This document shows, one piece after another, positions 62,956 to 64,000 of a DNA stretch of 64,000 nt (positions are counted from its first letter, which is position 1; every line of letters starts with the position of its first letter). The notes beneath the pieces were generated by a model. It was not told where the DNA came from and made no database searches. It saw only the letters and a list, made by a program, of their open reading frames with translations. The stretch covers positions 62,001 through 126,000 of the forward strand of contig NZ_MWQY01000010.1 of assembly GCF_002087085.1 (NCBI RefSeq), written 5' to 3'. Origin of the DNA: Marispirochaeta aestuarii (GTDB taxonomy: Bacteria; Spirochaetota; Spirochaetia; JC444; Marispirochaetaceae). The position numbers were made by a program, and so were the translations under genes.

Positions 62956-63732
62956 TTAAGCGCTGTTTTCAGCCGGGTAGTCGGCAATCAGAACATCGAT
63001 TTCCGCCGCCCGCATATTTTCCTCTCCGGAGAAATCCCTGTCGGTAATCAGTACATCCACCCCGTCGGCCCGGGCAAAGACCGAAAACGCGGTGTACTCG
63101 AACTTCGACGAATCCGCCAGGATTACCCGCCGTTCGGAAACCTCCAGGGCACGCTGCTTGAGCTGGGCCTCCAGGATATTCTGGGACGAAAATACCCCCG
63201 CGGCGGAAAAGCCGGTGGCCCCCATAAAACAGGTCCCGATCTGAAAGTCCCGCAGGTTCTCTATGGCTGTCGGCCCGAGAAAACTGCCGGCCTCCTTGTG
63301 ATAGGCTCCCCCCACGGCGATCAGGCTTATTCCCGGTCTGTCCGCCAGGCGGTTCATCACGTCGATGGAGTTGGTGACTACCCGCAGGGCAATATCCGCC
63401 ACCGCCTCGGCAAAGAGCATGCAGGTGGACCCGGAATCTATGTAGATGGTGTCCCCTTCCCTGACCAGTTCCGCCGCCCTGGCGGCTATGGCGAGTTTCT
63501 TTTCCCGGTTCTCGTTGCGCCGCATGTTCAGGGTCCGCCGAAATCTGCGGTCCTCCGCCAGCTCTGCTCCCCCGTGGGTGCGGATCAGAAAGCCCATCTC
63601 CTCCAGGGTTGTCAGATCCTTGCGGATGGTAACCTCGGAAACCTTCAGCCTCGCGGTAAGATCTCCCACGCTGACGGAGCGTAATCGGGAGAGGATGGTA
63701 AGTATTTCATCGTGCCGTCTGTTGGCTGGCAT
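62956..63732 (-). CDS. DeoR/GlpR-family transcriptional regulator, second of two
   Basis: The 258-residue protein has the DeoR helix-turn-helix (RHDEILTILSRLRSVSVGDLTARLKVSEVTIRKDLTTLEEMGFLIRTHGGAEL) and a sugar-phosphate sensor domain (GDTIYIDSGSTCMLFAEAV, VVTNSIDVMNRL, CFMGATGFSAAGVFSS, LADSSKFEYTAFSV). It heads the uronate operon and presumably controls it. AAGGAAA lies before the ATG, within a TTTCGTTTC/TTTCGGTTTC repeat resembling that before the other DeoR gene. Confidence 0.93.
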   Translation of the reverse strand: MPANRRHDEILTILSRLRSVSVGDLTARLKVSEVTIRKDLTTLEEMGFLIRTHGGAELAEDRRFRRTLNMRRNENREKKLAIAARAAELVREGDTIYIDSGSTCMLFAEAVADIALRVVTNSIDVMNRLADRPGISLIAVGGAYHKEAGSFLGPTAIENLRDFQIGTCFMGATGFSAAGVFSSQNILEAQLKQRALEVSERRVILADSSKFEYTAFSVFARADGVDVLITDRDFSGEENMRAAEIDVLIADYPAENSA

Positions 63733-63752
63733 TTCGTTTCCTTTCGGTTTCT

Positions 63753-63781
63753 ACAGTAGTACGCAATACGGTGGGTGTCAA
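63753..63781 (-). promoter_or_regulatory. Promoter of the DeoR-uronate operon
   Basis: On the minus strand a perfect TTGACA and TACTGT are 17 bp apart, 20 bp before the start codon. Confidence 0.65.
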
Positions 63782-63807
63782 TGAGAAAATGTAAGGGTTT
63801 ACAAAAC

Positions 63808-63836
63808 TTGACACAGCCCCGTTGACATAGTACAAG
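63808..63836 (+). promoter_or_regulatory. Candidate promoter of the rightmost HAD-like gene
   Basis: TTGACA (63808) and TACAAG (63831) are 17 bp apart. A second TTGACA lies at 63822 without a good -10 box. The region also holds recurring GTACAA words that could be regulator sites. Confidence 0.45.
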
Positions 63837-63911
63837 TTTCATTACAGACTGATAAACGTAAGCGTACAAAACTATCGTATCCCGCCGGTCTTGTACCGTC
63901 AAGGAGGAATA

Positions 63912-64000
63912 ATGAGCGACCCAGTACAGGAATTAAAGGATTTCAAACCCCGGAAGGAGTTCTTCGTCGGTATCGATTCCGATGGCTGCGCCTTCGACTC
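63912..64000 (+). CDS. HAD-like hydrolase, N-terminal fragment cut by the window edge
   Basis: The ATG at 63912 follows AAGGAGG. The 29 visible complete codons read MSDPVQELKDF then KEFFVGIDSDGCAFDS, a HAD nucleophile strand (DxDG, here D-S-D-G). It is divergent from the DeoR-uronate operon. The motif parallels FIDFDGVFCDS of the HAD gene at 52138. Only the first part is seen, so function is open. Confidence 0.7.
   Translation, partial: MSDPVQELKDFKPRKEFFVGIDSDGCAFD

Overview
The window looks like a chromosomal segment of a free-living, saccharolytic, GC-rich bacterium, most likely a spirochaete (Spirochaetota). I infer this from gene content: periplasmic binding proteins whose mature ends begin with a GGQ-type sequence, a membrane transporter fused to HEAT-like repeats, YesMN-style two-component control of sugar uptake, and a UDPGP-type uridylyltransferase. 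No rRNA or tRNA gene is visible, so the taxonomic call is an inference. Almost all coding is ordinary chromosomal metabolism. One visibly AT-richer patch (about 20.3-23.0 kb) looks acquired.

Layout: 0-16 kb (minus strand) is an uptake-and-catabolism region. It holds three divergent URO-D-superfamily proteins, a tripartite tricarboxylate transporter (TctABC) leading an operon of URO-D, D-2-hydroxyacid dehydrogenase, 6PGDH-like dehydrogenase and DapA-like aldolase, and a TRAP transporter (DctPQM) leading a catalytically degenerate transketolase-like protein. A divergent sigma-54 activator with a PrpR-type sensor domain (16.6-18.6 kb) faces the TRAP operon, which has a candidate -24/-12 promoter. 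18.6-20.3 kb is ettA. 20.3-23.0 kb is a TetR regulator with two near-identical operators and a frameshifted gene encoding a VTT/DedA membrane domain joined to an ATP-grasp domain. 23-30 kb carries a small membrane protein, an SDR, a THEP1-like NTPase with a ruined P-loop, a chemoreceptor, and a copper module (csoR-copZ-copA).

30-39 kb is an L-rhamnose locus: ABC importer rhaSTPQ, mutarotase, isomerase, class II aldolase and kinase. A divergent histidine kinase/AraC response regulator pair lies beside it. 41.7-51.9 kb is a DeoR-headed operon that encodes a complete 2-oxoacid dehydrogenase complex (E2, E3, and a single-chain E1 alpha-beta fusion) with a PHP-domain protein, an SDR and a zinc-type dehydrogenase. 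A 77-bp tandem repeat sits between the last two genes. I regard this operon as the best candidate for an undescribed catabolic system. 52-59 kb holds HAD, glucokinase, NudC, uridylyltransferase, HisI, a ferredoxin too short for ordinary ORF calling, an Asp/Glu racemase and an Fe-S aldo/keto reductase. 59.4-64 kb is a DeoR-headed uronate operon (SDR, uxaC, uxaE) with a divergent, truncated HAD-like gene at the right edge.

Non-coding structure is rich: two dispersed ~145-bp elements with matching terminal inverted repeats, a REP-like hairpin family (tandem at 43.0 kb, solitary at 54.9 kb), several operator candidates, and inverted repeats built into the 3' ends of convergent genes. All functional statements rest on motif reading by eye. 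No database search was run.
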